Position numbers and translations under genes: made by a program. Shown here piece after piece: positions 34,115 through 42,773 of a stretch of 64,000 nt of DNA (position 1 is its first letter; every line of letters starts with the position of its first letter). Under the pieces are notes generated by a model. The model did not search any database and was not told where the DNA came from. It saw nothing but the letters and a program-made list of their open reading frames with translations. The stretch comes from Aminobacter ciceronei. GTDB lineage: Bacteria > Pseudomonadota > Alphaproteobacteria > Rhizobiales > Rhizobiaceae. The stretch covers positions 248,001 to 312,000 of the forward strand of contig NZ_JACJHY010000002.1 of NCBI RefSeq assembly GCF_014138625.1. The letters are read 5' to 3'.

Positions 34115-35572
34115 ATGCTTCAGAAAACCAGTCATTTCATGCGGCAGGCCAATCTCATCAACGGCGAATGGGTCCAGGCCGATTCCGGCAAGACCATCGA
34201 CGTCACCAATCCGGCGACGGGTCTCAAGATCGGCACCGTGCCGCGTTCGGGTGCGGCCGAGACGCGTCGCGCCATCGAAGCGGCCAACGAGGCGTTCAAG
34301 ACCTTCCGCAAGACCTCGGCGCTCGAGCGCTCGAAGCTGCTGCGCAAGCTGCACGACGCCATCATGGACAATCAGGACGCGCTGGCCGAACTGCTCACCA
34401 TCGAGCAGGGCAAGTCGCTGACCGAAGCCAAGGGCGAGATCGGCTCGTCGGCCGCCTATGTGCTGTGGTTTGCCGAAGAGGCGCGCCGCACCTATGGCGA
34501 CGTCGTGCCATCGCCTTGGGCGGATCGCCGTGTCCTCGTCACGAAGGAACCGGTGGGCGTCATTGCTGCCATCACGCCGTGGAATTTCCCGTCCTCTATG
34601 CTGTCGCGCAAGCTTGGACCGGCCCTTGCCGCGGGCTGCACCGCCGTGGTCAAGCCGGCGTCGCAGACGCCCTATTCGGGCCTGGCCTGGGGTGCGCTGT
34701 GCGAGGAAGTCGGCTTCCCCAAGGGCGTGGTCAACGTCCTGACGGGGTCGGCCGGCGAGATCGGCGACGAAATCTGCGCCAACCCGCTGGTCAAGAAGAT
34801 CACATTCACCGGCTCGACCGAAGTCGGCAAGATGCTGATCGCCAAGTCGGCCTCGACGGTGAAGAAGGTTTCGATGGAACTGGGCGGCAACGCGCCGTTC
34901 CTGGTCTTCGATGACGCCGACATCGATCGTGCCGTCGAAGGCGCGATCACCGCAAAATTCCGCAATTCCGGCCAGACCTGTGTCTGCACCAACCGCTTCT
35001 TCGTGCAGGCCGGCATCTACGACAGGTTCGTGGCCAAGCTGGCCGAGGCGTCCAGCAAGCTCAAGGTCGGCTCGGGTCTCGACGCCGGCGTGCAGCAGGG
35101 CCCGCTGATCGACGAAAAGGCCGTCGAAAAGGTCGAGGAATTCATCGCCGACGCCACCGCCAAGGGCGGCAAGGTGGTTGCCGGCGGCAAGCGCCACGCG
35201 CTCGGCGGCTCGTTCTTCGAGCCGACGGTCATTTCGGGCGCGACGCCTGCCATGCTGTTCATGAAGGACGAGATCTTCGGCCCGGTCGCTCCGGTCTTCA
35301 AATTCGAGACCGAAGAGGAGGCGATTGCGCTCGCCAATGACACCGAGTTCGGCCTCGCCAGCTACTTCTACACCGGCGATCTCGGTCGTGCCTTCCGGGT
35401 CATGGAAGGGCTGAAATACGGCATGGTCGGGGTCAATGAAGGCCTTATCACCACGCCGGAAGCGCCGTTCGGCGGCGTCAAGGAGTCCGGCCTCGGCCGC
35501 GAAGGCGGGCATCAGGGCATCGAGGACTATCTCGACACCAAATATGTCTGCATCGGCGGGCTGGGCCTCTAA
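34115..35572 (+). CDS. gabD: NAD(P)-dependent succinate-semialdehyde dehydrogenase family
   Basis: A 485-residue aldehyde dehydrogenase. Motifs: ITPWNFPSSMLSRKLGPALA for cofactor binding, FTGSTEVGK for the Rossmann turn, MELGGNAPFLVFDDAD with the catalytic Glu, and C289 in RNSGQTCVCTNRF as nucleophile; the Cys-x-Cys arrangement is typical of GabD. The C-terminal end has PFGGVKESGLGREGG. It oxidises succinate semialdehyde to succinate in GABA metabolism, in the cytosol; glutarate semialdehyde is a possible second substrate. AGGAGG with a few bases precedes the ATG. A good terminator follows. Confidence 0.9.
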   Translation: MLQKTSHFMRQANLINGEWVQADSGKTIDVTNPATGLKIGTVPRSGAAETRRAIEAANEAFKTFRKTSALERSKLLRKLHDAIMDNQDALAELLTIEQGKSLTEAKGEIGSSAAYVLWFAEEARRTYGDVVPSPWADRRVLVTKEPVGVIAAITPWNFPSSMLSRKLGPALAAGCTAVVKPASQTPYSGLAWGALCEEVGFPKGVVNVLTGSAGEIGDEICANPLVKKITFTGSTEVGKMLIAKSASTVKKVSMELGGNAPFLVFDDADIDRAVEGAITAKFRNSGQTCVCTNRFFVQAGIYDRFVAKLAEASSKLKVGSGLDAGVQQGPLIDEKAVEKVEEFIADATAKGGKVVAGGKRHALGGSFFEPTVISGATPAMLFMKDEIFGPVAPVFKFETEEEAIALANDTEFGLASYFYTGDLGRAFRVMEGLKYGMVGVNEGLITTPEAPFGGVKESGLGREGGHQGIEDYLDTKYVCIGGLGL

Positions 35573-35607
35573 GGGGCTCCGGATCCATCTGGCCGCTGGA
35601 ATGATCG

Positions 35608-35636
35608 AACGCGCGCTCCGAAGGGCGCGCGCGTTT
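35608..35636 (+). terminator. Rho-independent terminator after gabD
   Basis: ACGCGCGC and GCGCGCG(CG)T form a GC-rich stem around TCCGAAGG and are followed by TTTTC on the plus strand, 36 bases past the gabD stop. Confidence 0.75.
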
Positions 35637-35834
35637 TCTCTTGGATCTTTGACAGGAAGAATCCGGAAATCGGCATAACGTGCTGCAATCGTTATGTTCG
35701 GCTGGTTCTGTTTCGGTGTCGCGTTTGGAATGGCCAAGTGCTCGAGAACGGGCCATCTTGCGGTGCCGCTAATCTGATGTCGCCGGGAAAGCGCGCTGTC
35801 GGAAAAACGTTGTCGGCAGGCGGGAGGAACAGGA

Positions 35835-36275
35835 ATGACTTCAGCGTGGCGCATGGTCGTCGGGGCGTTCGGGCTGGTGGCGCTGGCCATCGGCTTTCTT
35901 TCGGTCGTTTTCCTGACAGCGCCTGCGGCGCCGGGGCCCGACCTCGCGCGTTCCAAGAATTCGGCCAAGGGCCTCTATGCATTGTCCATCGCGCCAGAGG
36001 CCGGTGAGCCCAGGCAAGGCGAGCTGCATGCGTGGGTGGTGACGGTGAAGACGCGGCAAGGGGCGCCGGTGGAGGGGGCTGCGATCAGCGTCGGCGGCGG
36101 CATGCCCGAGCATGCGCATGGCCTGCCGACGAGCCCTGAAGCGACGGCCTATCTCGGCGATGGCCGCTACCGCATCGAAGGGATGAAGTTTTCCATGCCC
36201 GGCTGGTGGCAGCTGAAACTTGGCGTCAGCGCGCCTGCCGGCACCGACGAAGCCACATTCAACCTGGTGCTGTGA
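35835..36275 (+). CDS. YtkA/FixH-like membrane-anchored protein
   Basis: A 146-residue protein with one N-terminal membrane segment (MVVGAFGLVALAIGFLSVVF) and a periplasmic beta-sandwich resembling the YtkA/FixH fold: LHAWVVTVKTRQGAPVEGAA, GGMPEHAHGLPTSPEATAYL with Met and His residues suited to copper, and GMKFSMPGWWQLKLGVSAP. Proteins of this fold act in metal delivery or oxidase assembly. GGAGGAACAGGA precedes the ATG. It lies four bases upstream of a MauG-type cytochrome gene, so the two are co-transcribed and the pair probably works together in the periplasm. Confidence 0.75.
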   Translation: MTSAWRMVVGAFGLVALAIGFLSVVFLTAPAAPGPDLARSKNSAKGLYALSIAPEAGEPRQGELHAWVVTVKTRQGAPVEGAAISVGGGMPEHAHGLPTSPEATAYLGDGRYRIEGMKFSMPGWWQLKLGVSAPAGTDEATFNLVL

Positions 36276-36279
36276 GGCG

Positions 36280-37488
36280 ATGGCGGGCGGCCTGCTCACC
36301 AATCTGATCGCCGCTGCGACGATAACGGCAGCGCTGGCAGGCTGCAGCGAAGCCGATTTCACCGACGCCGAAAAGCGCACCATCGTATCGATGTCGCTGT
36401 CGGCACTTGCCCCCCTGGCGTCGGATCCGACCAACAGCTTCGCCGACGATCCCGGGGCTGCAGCACTTGGTGCAACGCTGTTCTTCGACACCGGCATGAG
36501 CCGCGACGGCAATGTCGCCTGCGGCACCTGCCACAAGATCGACAGACAGTTCCAGGACGACCTGCCGCGCGGTGTCGGAGTCGGCGAGACAAATCGAAGG
36601 ACCATGCCGCTGGCCGGCGTGGCGCGCGATCCGTTCTTTTTCTGGGACGGCCGGCGCGACAGCCTGTGGTCACAGGCGCTGGTGCCGCTGGAAAATGTGC
36701 TCGAGCATGCCGGCACGCGCACCGCCTATGCGCATTATCTCAAGCGCCGCTTCGGCGAGCGCTACGAACGCATTTTCCGGCCTCTGCCCGACCTGTCGAC
36801 ATTGCCGGCCAGTGCCGGGCCGTTCGGCACGCCGGCGGAGAAGGCCGCCTGGGCCGGGATGAGCGATGCGCAGCGCGAGGGTGTCGACCGCATCTTTTCC
36901 GACATCGGCAAGGCCATCGCTGCCTTCGAGCGCTCGCTGGTCCACGGCAAGACCCGCTTCGACCGCTTCGCCGATGCCGTGGCGCAGGGACGGGCGCCGT
37001 CCGCGGAAGACGCTCTGTCGGCCGAGGAAGGGCAAGGCCTCAGGCTTTTCATCGGCAAGGCCAATTGCTCGACCTGCCATACCGGGCCACGTTTCACCGA
37101 CAATCACTTCCACAACACCGCTGTGCCGCCGGTCGCCGGATTGCCCGCCGATCGTGGACGCATCGCAGTTGTCGACGAGGTTCTGGCCGATCCGTTCAAT
37201 TGCGTGGGAAAATTTCGCGACGGCGGCGAGGAGGCCTGCGGTGAGCTGCGCTTCATGCAGAAGAGTTCGCCCGAGCTCGTCCGCGCCTACAAGACCCCAT
37301 CGCTGCGCAATGTCGCCGGGCGTCCGCCCTATATGCATGCGGGGCAGTTCGCCACTTTGGAGCAGGTCGTGAACCACTACGCGACAGCGCCGAAATCGGT
37401 AGAAGGCGAGAGCGAGATACATGCCGTGGCGCTGTCCGAGGGGGAGCGGGCGGCACTCGTGGCGTTCCTGAAGACGCTCAGTGACTAG
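36280..37488 (+). CDS. Di-haem cytochrome c peroxidase/MauG-family lipoprotein
   Basis: A 402-residue exported protein. The start at 36280 gives MAGGLLTNLIAAATITAALAGC, a lipoprotein signal whose lipobox Cys is C22. Two haem-binding motifs are visible: CGTCHK in NVACGTCHKIDRQ and CSTCHT in KANCSTCHTGPRF. Family segments LPLAGVARDPFFFWDGR-like (here TMPLAGVARDPFFFWDGR) and KTPSLRNVAGRPPYMHAGQF are present. Members reduce peroxide or carry out oxidative modification of a partner protein as MauG does. It is four bases after the YtkA-like gene. Its stop directly abuts the putR stop on the other strand. A partner substrate is not evident. Confidence 0.85.
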   Translation: MAGGLLTNLIAAATITAALAGCSEADFTDAEKRTIVSMSLSALAPLASDPTNSFADDPGAAALGATLFFDTGMSRDGNVACGTCHKIDRQFQDDLPRGVGVGETNRRTMPLAGVARDPFFFWDGRRDSLWSQALVPLENVLEHAGTRTAYAHYLKRRFGERYERIFRPLPDLSTLPASAGPFGTPAEKAAWAGMSDAQREGVDRIFSDIGKAIAAFERSLVHGKTRFDRFADAVAQGRAPSAEDALSAEEGQGLRLFIGKANCSTCHTGPRFTDNHFHNTAVPPVAGLPADRGRIAVVDEVLADPFNCVGKFRDGGEEACGELRFMQKSSPELVRAYKTPSLRNVAGRPPYMHAGQFATLEQVVNHYATAPKSVEGESEIHAVALSEGERAALVAFLKTLSD

Positions 37489-37941
37489 TCAGCGGTCCTT
37501 GACCGTTTCCATGGCAACGAAGGTCGATGTCTGGGCGACATGGGGCAGGGCCGATATGCGCTCGCCGAGCACGCGCCTGTAGGCAGCGATGTCGCGAGTT
37601 CGCACCTTGAGCAGATAGTCGAAGCTTGCCGCCATCATGTGGCACTGCTCGATCTCGCGCACCGCATGCACGGCGCGGTTAAAATCGTCGAGGGCAGCCG
37701 AGCGGGTGTCGGACAGCTTGACCTGGACAAATGCGACGTGGCCTTCGCCCATGCGTTCGCTGTCGATGACCGCCTGGTAGCCCCGGATGAAGCCCTCTTT
37801 CTCCAGCCGCTTGACGCGCGCCTGTACGGGGGTCTTGGAAAGTCCCACTTTTGTGGCAAGCTCTGCCATCGACAAGCGGCCGTCGCGCGAAAGGGCGAAC
37901 ATGATGTTGCGGTCGATGCGGTCCAATTGGTCTTCAGGCAT
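37489..37941 (-). CDS. putR: Lrp/AsnC-family regulator, probable PutR
   Basis: A 150-residue protein. The N-terminal helix-turn-helix is in LSMAELATKVGLSKTPVQAR, as in AsnC proteins, and is followed by the RAM effector domain (HVAFVQVKLSDTRSAALDDF onward). It is divergent from putA with 167 bases between the two starts. In Agrobacterium and Rhodobacter an Lrp-type PutR activates putA in response to proline; position supports the same role here. Confidence 0.88.
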   Translation of the reverse strand: MPEDQLDRIDRNIMFALSRDGRLSMAELATKVGLSKTPVQARVKRLEKEGFIRGYQAVIDSERMGEGHVAFVQVKLSDTRSAALDDFNRAVHAVREIEQCHMMAASFDYLLKVRTRDIAAYRRVLGERISALPHVAQTSTFVAMETVKDR

Positions 37942-38108
37942 GAAAGTAGCGGCTCGTTTGGCGAATGAATTGCGCCAACACTAGGCGTTTTGGTCTGCAG
38001 AGTCGAATTGTTTGGACCGGCTGGTTTCACGACGATGTGGTAGTTTTCGACCAAATGCCGGGAGCGATGGTTCGCCCGGCGCAGCCGCAACAGCTCTACA
38101 GGATCGCC

Positions 38109-41100
38109 ATGCCCGCGCTCGACGCCATCCGCCAGGAAATCCGCGCCAACTATCTCCCCGACGAAGCCGCCGCTGTGAAGCGGCTGGCAGCTCTCGCCAA
38201 CCTTTCCCAGGACGACCGCAAGGCGATCTCGGCCCGTGCCGCCGATCTCGTGCGTGCCGTGCGCGGCTCGACCGATCCCAGGCTGATGGAGGTTTTCCTC
38301 TCTGCCTACGGCTTGTCGACCAAGGAAGGCGTGGCGTTGATGTGTCTGGCCGAGGCGCTGCTGCGCGTGCCCGACACCGAGACGATGGACGACCTGATCA
38401 AGGACAAGATCGCGCCGCATGACTGGTCGTCGCATTCGGGCGGTTCTAGCTCGATCTTCGTCAATGCGTCGACATGGGCGCTGATGCTGACCGGTCGCGT
38501 GCTCGACGAAGGCGAGGGTTCGATCGAGCGCACCTTGCGCTCCATGGTCCGCCGCCTCGGCGAGCCGGTGATCCGCACCGCGGTCGCGGCTGCCATGCGC
38601 GAGATGGGCGAACAATTCGTCCTCGGCCGCACCATCACCGAGGCCGTCAAGCGCGGCCGCTCGATGATCCAGAAGGGCTATCTCTATTCTTTCGACATGC
38701 TGGGCGAGGCCGCCCGCACCGAGACCGACGCGCTGCGGTACCACCGCGCTTATGCCGAGGCGATCTCGTCGCTCGACAATGGCACCAACGGCCCCGACAT
38801 CCGCTACAATCACGGCATTTCGGTCAAGCTGTCGGCGCTGCATCCGCGCTACGAGGTCTCGCACAAGGACGAGATGCTGCCTGTCATGACCGAGCGCCTG
38901 CTGTCGCTGTGCCTCGCCGCCAAGCATGCGCGCATGGGCCTCAACATCGATGCCGAGGAAGCTGACCGGCTCGACCTGTCGCTCGACGTCATTGCGGGCG
39001 TGCTGGCCAGTCCGCAGCTCGAAGGCTGGAATGGTTTCGGCGTCGTCGTCCAGGCCTACGGCCCGCGCACGGCCTTTGTCATCGACTGGCTCTATGCGCT
39101 CGCCAACAAGCTCGACCGCAACATCATGGTGCGCCTGGTCAAGGGCGCCTATTGGGACACCGAGATCAAGCGCGCCCAGACGATGGGTTTGCCGGGCTAT
39201 CCGGTGTTCACCCGCAAGGCCAACACCGACGTCTCCTACATGGCCTGCGCCCGCAAGCTGTTGTCGATGACGGACCGCATCTACCCGCAATTCGCCACCC
39301 ACAACGCCCACACCGTCGCCGCCATCCTGTCGATGGCCACGGACCGCACCTCATTCGAGTTCCAGCGCCTGCACGGCATGGGCGAGGCGCTGCACGAGAC
39401 GGTGCGCAAGGCAGAGGGCACGCGCTGCCGCATCTATGCGCCGGTCGGTGCGCATTCCGACCTGCTTGCCTATCTGGTCCGCCGCCTGCTGGAGAACGGT
39501 GCCAACTCGTCCTTCGTCCACCAACTGACCGACGAGGACGTCGCCCCCGAGGACATCGCCCGCGACCCGCTCGACACGGTGGAGACGCAAGGGACGGCAT
39601 CCAATCCGTCGATCCCGACGCCTTCGGCGATCTTCGGCGCTGGCCGCGTCAACGCCAAGGGCTGGGACATCACCGACCCGGTGACGCTGGCAGCGCTCGA
39701 CAAGGCCAAGGCGGAATTCAGGGGGCCGGACCGCTGGAGCGCCAAGCCGGTTACCCGCGCCGCCGGCTACGGCGCGTCGCGCAAGGTGACCAATCCGGCC
39801 AAGCCCGCCGACATCGTCGGCACGGTGACCGAGGCTGCGGCCAAGCAGGTGCCGACGGCAGTGCGTTTTGCCATCGAAGCACAGCCGGCCTGGGCGAAGA
39901 AGCCCGTTGCCGAACGCGCCGCCATCCTGCGCCGCACAGCCGATCTCTACGAGGCCAATGCCGCCGAGTTCTTTGCGCTCGCCACACGCGAGGCCGGCAA
40001 GTCGCTGTCGGACGGCGTCGCCGAGGTGCGCGAGGCGGTCGACTTCCTGCGCTACTACGCTGCCGAGGCTGAGAAGACCGAGGCCGGCACCGAGGCGCGC
40101 GGTGCCATCGTCTGCATTTCGCCGTGGAATTTCCCGCTCGCCATCTTCACCGGCCAGATCGCGGCGGCCCTGGTCACCGGCAATTCGGTCATTGCCAAGC
40201 CGGCCGAGCAGACGCCGCTGATTGCCGCGCGTGCGGTGGCCCTGATGCGCGAGGCCGGCGTGCCGGAAGACGTGATCCAGCTCCTGCCGGGCGACGGCCC
40301 GACCGTCGGCGCACCGCTGACGGCCGATCCGCGCATCGCCGGTGTCTGCTTCACCGGCTCGACGGACGTTGCCAAGCTGATCGAAAAGCAGCTGGCCGAG
40401 ACGGCGGCGCCCGACGCGATGCTGATCGCCGAGACCGGCGGCCTCAACGCGATGGTCGTCGATTCCACCGCATTGCCCGAGCAGGCGATCCGCGACGTGC
40501 TGGCCTCGTCGTTCCAGAGTGCTGGCCAGCGCTGCTCGGCCTTGCGCGTGCTCTACGTCCAGACCGACGTCGAAAAGAAGATGGTCGAGATGCTGAAGGG
40601 CGCGATGGATGCCTTGACCATCGGCGATCCGTGGCAGTTGTCGACCGACGTCGGCCCGGTTATCGACGAGGAAGCGCAGAGCTCGATCCGCGACTATTGC
40701 GCTGCGATGGAAGCCAAGGGCAAGCTGATCGCCAAGCTCGACGCGCCGGCCGATGGCCGCTTCGTCGCGCCGCATGTCTTCAAGGTCAAAGGCATCGAGG
40801 AGATGGAGCGCGAGGTCTTCGGACCGGTGCTGCATGTCGCGACCTTCGAGGCCGATGAGATCGACGACATCATTTCGGCGATCAACCGCAAGGGTTACGG
40901 CCTGACCTTCGGCCTGCACACCCGCATCGAGGGCCGCGTCCAGCACATGGTCGACGGCATCCACGCCGGCAACATCTATGTCAACCGCAACCAGATCGGC
41001 GCCGTCGTCGGCTCGCAGCCTTTTGGCGGCGAGGGGCTGTCGGGCACCGGGCCCAAGGCCGGCGGACCGCACTATCTCCGTCGTTTCCGCAAGTCGCCCG

Positions 41101-41714
41101 AGGCGGGCGCAGTGCTGCCGGAAGGCCGCAAGGTCACGGCGACCGAGCTGGTCGACAATCTCGTCGATGCCGGGGAGTGGGCGACGCGGACCGATCGCAT
41201 CGCCATGCTGCGCAAGCATCTGCGCGGCAAGGGTGCCGCGGCCATCGCGGCAGCGGCGAGCATCGACTTCGGCCAGGTCGACCTGCCCGGACCGACGGGC
41301 GAGGCGAACACGCTGTCGCTCAACCCGCGCGGGCGCGTTCTGTGCCTTGGCCCTGACGCCGAGACCCTGCTTGCCCAGGCGATCCAGGCGCTGGCCGCCG
41401 GCAATGCGGTCCTGGCCGTTGCGCCCGGTGCGCCGGCCGCCGTCCATGCCCTGATGGGCAAGGATCTGCCGATCGCCGCGATCGACGGTCGCCCCGACCC
41501 GGTGGAAGCGCGCGCATTGGCCGTCGATGTCGTGGCTTATTCGGGCACGGAAGAGAGCATGCGCATCGTCCGCAAGGTCATCGCCGAGCGCAAGGGGCCG
41601 ATCGTTCCGCTGATCAGCGAGGTGATCTATCCGGCGGCTTACGCACATGAACGCGCTGTCTGCGTCGACACCACGGCCGCCGGCGGCAACGCTAGCCTGC
41701 TGGCCTCGGCCTAA
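38109..41714 (+). CDS. putA: Bifunctional proline dehydrogenase/1-pyrroline-5-carboxylate dehydrogenase
   Basis: A 1201-residue bifunctional enzyme. The PRODH domain (about 60-500) includes YLYSFDMLGEAARTETDALR, RLVKGAYWDTEIKRAQ and FEFQRLHGMGEAL. The P5CDH domain (about 560-1000) has ISPWNFPLAIFTGQ and C809 in SAGQRCSALRV, and ends with QPFGGEGLSGTGPKAGGP. The C-terminal ~180 residues form the extra PutA domain. There is no N-terminal ribbon-helix-helix DNA-binding domain, so regulation depends on the divergent PutR. The ATG at 38109 is preceded by AGGA; an earlier frame start at 37965 would run through the promoter. It oxidises proline to glutamate with FAD then NAD. Confidence 0.95.
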   Translation: MPALDAIRQEIRANYLPDEAAAVKRLAALANLSQDDRKAISARAADLVRAVRGSTDPRLMEVFLSAYGLSTKEGVALMCLAEALLRVPDTETMDDLIKDKIAPHDWSSHSGGSSSIFVNASTWALMLTGRVLDEGEGSIERTLRSMVRRLGEPVIRTAVAAAMREMGEQFVLGRTITEAVKRGRSMIQKGYLYSFDMLGEAARTETDALRYHRAYAEAISSLDNGTNGPDIRYNHGISVKLSALHPRYEVSHKDEMLPVMTERLLSLCLAAKHARMGLNIDAEEADRLDLSLDVIAGVLASPQLEGWNGFGVVVQAYGPRTAFVIDWLYALANKLDRNIMVRLVKGAYWDTEIKRAQTMGLPGYPVFTRKANTDVSYMACARKLLSMTDRIYPQFATHNAHTVAAILSMATDRTSFEFQRLHGMGEALHETVRKAEGTRCRIYAPVGAHSDLLAYLVRRLLENGANSSFVHQLTDEDVAPEDIARDPLDTVETQGTASNPSIPTPSAIFGAGRVNAKGWDITDPVTLAALDKAKAEFRGPDRWSAKPVTRAAGYGASRKVTNPAKPADIVGTVTEAAAKQVPTAVRFAIEAQPAWAKKPVAERAAILRRTADLYEANAAEFFALATREAGKSLSDGVAEVREAVDFLRYYAAEAEKTEAGTEARGAIVCISPWNFPLAIFTGQIAAALVTGNSVIAKPAEQTPLIAARAVALMREAGVPEDVIQLLPGDGPTVGAPLTADPRIAGVCFTGSTDVAKLIEKQLAETAAPDAMLIAETGGLNAMVVDSTALPEQAIRDVLASSFQSAGQRCSALRVLYVQTDVEKKMVEMLKGAMDALTIGDPWQLSTDVGPVIDEEAQSSIRDYCAAMEAKGKLIAKLDAPADGRFVAPHVFKVKGIEEMEREVFGPVLHVATFEADEIDDIISAINRKGYGLTFGLHTRIEGRVQHMVDGIHAGNIYVNRNQIGAVVGSQPFGGEGLSGTGPKAGGPHYLRRFRKSPEAGAVLPEGRKVTATELVDNLVDAGEWATRTDRIAMLRKHLRGKGAAAIAAAASIDFGQVDLPGPTGEANTLSLNPRGRVLCLGPDAETLLAQAIQALAAGNAVLAVAPGAPAAVHALMGKDLPIAAIDGRPDPVEARALAVDVVAYSGTEESMRIVRKVIAERKGPIVPLISEVIYPAAYAHERAVCVDTTAAGGNASLLASA

Positions 41715-41743
41715 AGCCGAGCAGGATCACGCTCGCACAATAC

Positions 41744-41773
41744 GAAAGGGGCAGGCGTGGGCCTGCCCCTTTC
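41744..41773. terminator. Bidirectional terminator, 13-bp perfect stem
   Basis: GAAAGGGGCAGGC (41744-41756) pairs with GCCTGCCCCTTTC (41761-41773) around GTGG. Short A and T tracts flank the GC core on both strands. It ends putA and, on the minus strand, the hmuR operon; the stem overlaps the last codon of the VOC gene. Confidence 0.8.
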
Positions 41774-42131
41774 AACTTTCTTCCTGCGCGCAGCCGAAGC
41801 GCAGCAGATTGCGATGCGGGTCGTGGACGTAGAATTCCTTCATGTTCCATGGCCGCACGGTGAACGGGCTGAGTCGTTCCACGCCGCGCGCCGAAAACTC
41901 GGCGTGAAGGGCGGGAACCTCGCCACCCCTGATGTGGCAGGATGTCACCACCGGCAGTTTGCGGTCGTCCGACCTCCCGAAATGGATCTCGATCTCGCCG
42001 CGCCGCACGATCAGATAGTCGTCCATTTCGGGACCGATGCCCTCGAAACCAAGCCTGTCGCGATAGAAATCGCGGCTCTCGCCGATGTCAGGCGAGGGCA
42101 AGACCGGAATGCTGCGGGCGAGGTCGGTCAA
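41772..42131 (-). CDS. VOC family protein (bleomycin-resistance-like), last gene of hmuR operon
   Basis: A 119-residue VOC protein: SIPVLPSPDIGESRDFYRDR begins the first unit, GEIEIHFGRSDD the inner strand, and MKEFYVHDPHRNLLRFGCAQ the last strand with His and Asp. It resembles BLMA-type antibiotic-binding proteins; ligand unknown. The only reasonable start is TTG at 42131, four bases past the stop of the haem monooxygenase gene, which suggests translation by coupling. Being the last gene of the hmuR transcript, it may bind a haem-derived or metal-containing ligand, but this is inference. Confidence 0.75.
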   Translation of the reverse strand: MTDLARSIPVLPSPDIGESRDFYRDRLGFEGIGPEMDDYLIVRRGEIEIHFGRSDDRKLPVVTSCHIRGGEVPALHAEFSARGVERLSPFTVRPWNMKEFYVHDPHRNLLRFGCAQEES

Positions 42132-42134
42132 TCG

Positions 42135-42449
42135 TCAGGCGCCTTCGACGACCGAGAAGCCCTCGAACTGCGGATGGCCGACATAGGATGCCTTGGACGA
42201 ACCGGCGTTCTTGTGGGCGTTGCGGAAGTTTTCCGACTTGGTCCAGGCGACGAAGTCGTCCTGGCTCGCCCAGATCGTGTGCGACGCGTAGAGCGTATAG
42301 CCTTCGGCTTCGTTCACCGGGCCGCGCAGCAGGTGGAATTCGCGAAAACCCTTCATTTCGTTCAGCGATGAGTCGCGGTTCTTCCAGACGTCTTCAAAGG
42401 CGGTCTCGGAGCCGTTCTGCACCTTGAAGCGGTTCATTGCGATGTACAT
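42135..42449 (-). CDS. hmuQ: Haem-degrading monooxygenase, HmuQ/IsdG-like
   Basis: A 104-residue ABM-fold protein. It starts MYIAMNRFKVQNGSETAFED with the conserved Asn (N6); Trp is in VWKNRD and the putative haem-ligand His in RNAHKNAG. These correspond to the Asn/Trp/His triad of IsdG-type haem oxygenases; HmuQ and HmuD of Bradyrhizobium japonicum are characterised relatives. It should open the haem ring in the cytosol and release iron. AAAGGAAG precedes the ATG. It is 10 bases after the small unknown gene and 3 bases before the VOC gene. Confidence 0.83.
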   Translation of the reverse strand: MYIAMNRFKVQNGSETAFEDVWKNRDSSLNEMKGFREFHLLRGPVNEAEGYTLYASHTIWASQDDFVAWTKSENFRNAHKNAGSSKASYVGHPQFEGFSVVEGA

Positions 42450-42459
42450 TGTCTTCCTT

Positions 42460-42714
42460 TCAACGGGCCTTGCGTTGCGCTGTTGTAGTCCTTTGAGCGC
42501 TGCGTAGCGACACAACATTGGCGCCGGTACCGTCACCGGCGGCTCTTGGATTCGGGCCAGCCTGGGTCGTCGACTGCGCACGGTAGCTGGCAAGGTCGGT
42601 CACGTTTTCGCTCGTCCTTATCGCTGCCAGGCGGTCGAACAGCTCGCGCATCTCGGGCAGCAGGCCGTCGCCCTGGCGTTTCACCATCTGATCGAATTTG
42701 TTCAGTCCGAACAT
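42460..42714 (-). CDS. Uncharacterised 84-residue protein in haem operon
   Basis: A small basic soluble protein without signal peptide. It begins MFGLNKFDQMVKRQGDGLLP and continues with a predicted helix, EMRELFDRLAAIRTSENVTD; the C-terminal 35 residues are Gln/Thr/Arg-rich and probably disordered. I do not recognise a family. It lies 59 bases after the secreted unknown gene and 10 bases before hmuQ, so it is in the same transcript as hmuR. There are no cysteines and no haem-binding motif (only the N-terminal Met-Phe region is hydrophobic). Confidence 0.65.
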   Translation of the reverse strand: MFGLNKFDQMVKRQGDGLLPEMRELFDRLAAIRTSENVTDLASYRAQSTTQAGPNPRAAGDGTGANVVSLRSAQRTTTAQRKAR

Positions 42715-42773
42715 GCGTTTATGCCTTTCGATGCGCCGCGCGCCGGGGGACAGGAGTCTGGGCAAGGCTGGTC

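Noticed and set aside
34100-35968. 622-codon open frame antisense to gabD
   Set aside because: Same explanation; GabD motifs on the plus strand are complete and the antisense frame has no domain.
37965-38108. N-terminal extension of the putA frame
   Set aside because: It would start within the putR-putA promoter; AGGA and the fold point to 38109.
39351-41648. 765-codon open frame antisense to putA
   Set aside because: It lies wholly over putA, is rich in Arg/Asp/Gly typical of GC-rich antisense frames, and has no recognisable domain; putA has full active-site motifs.
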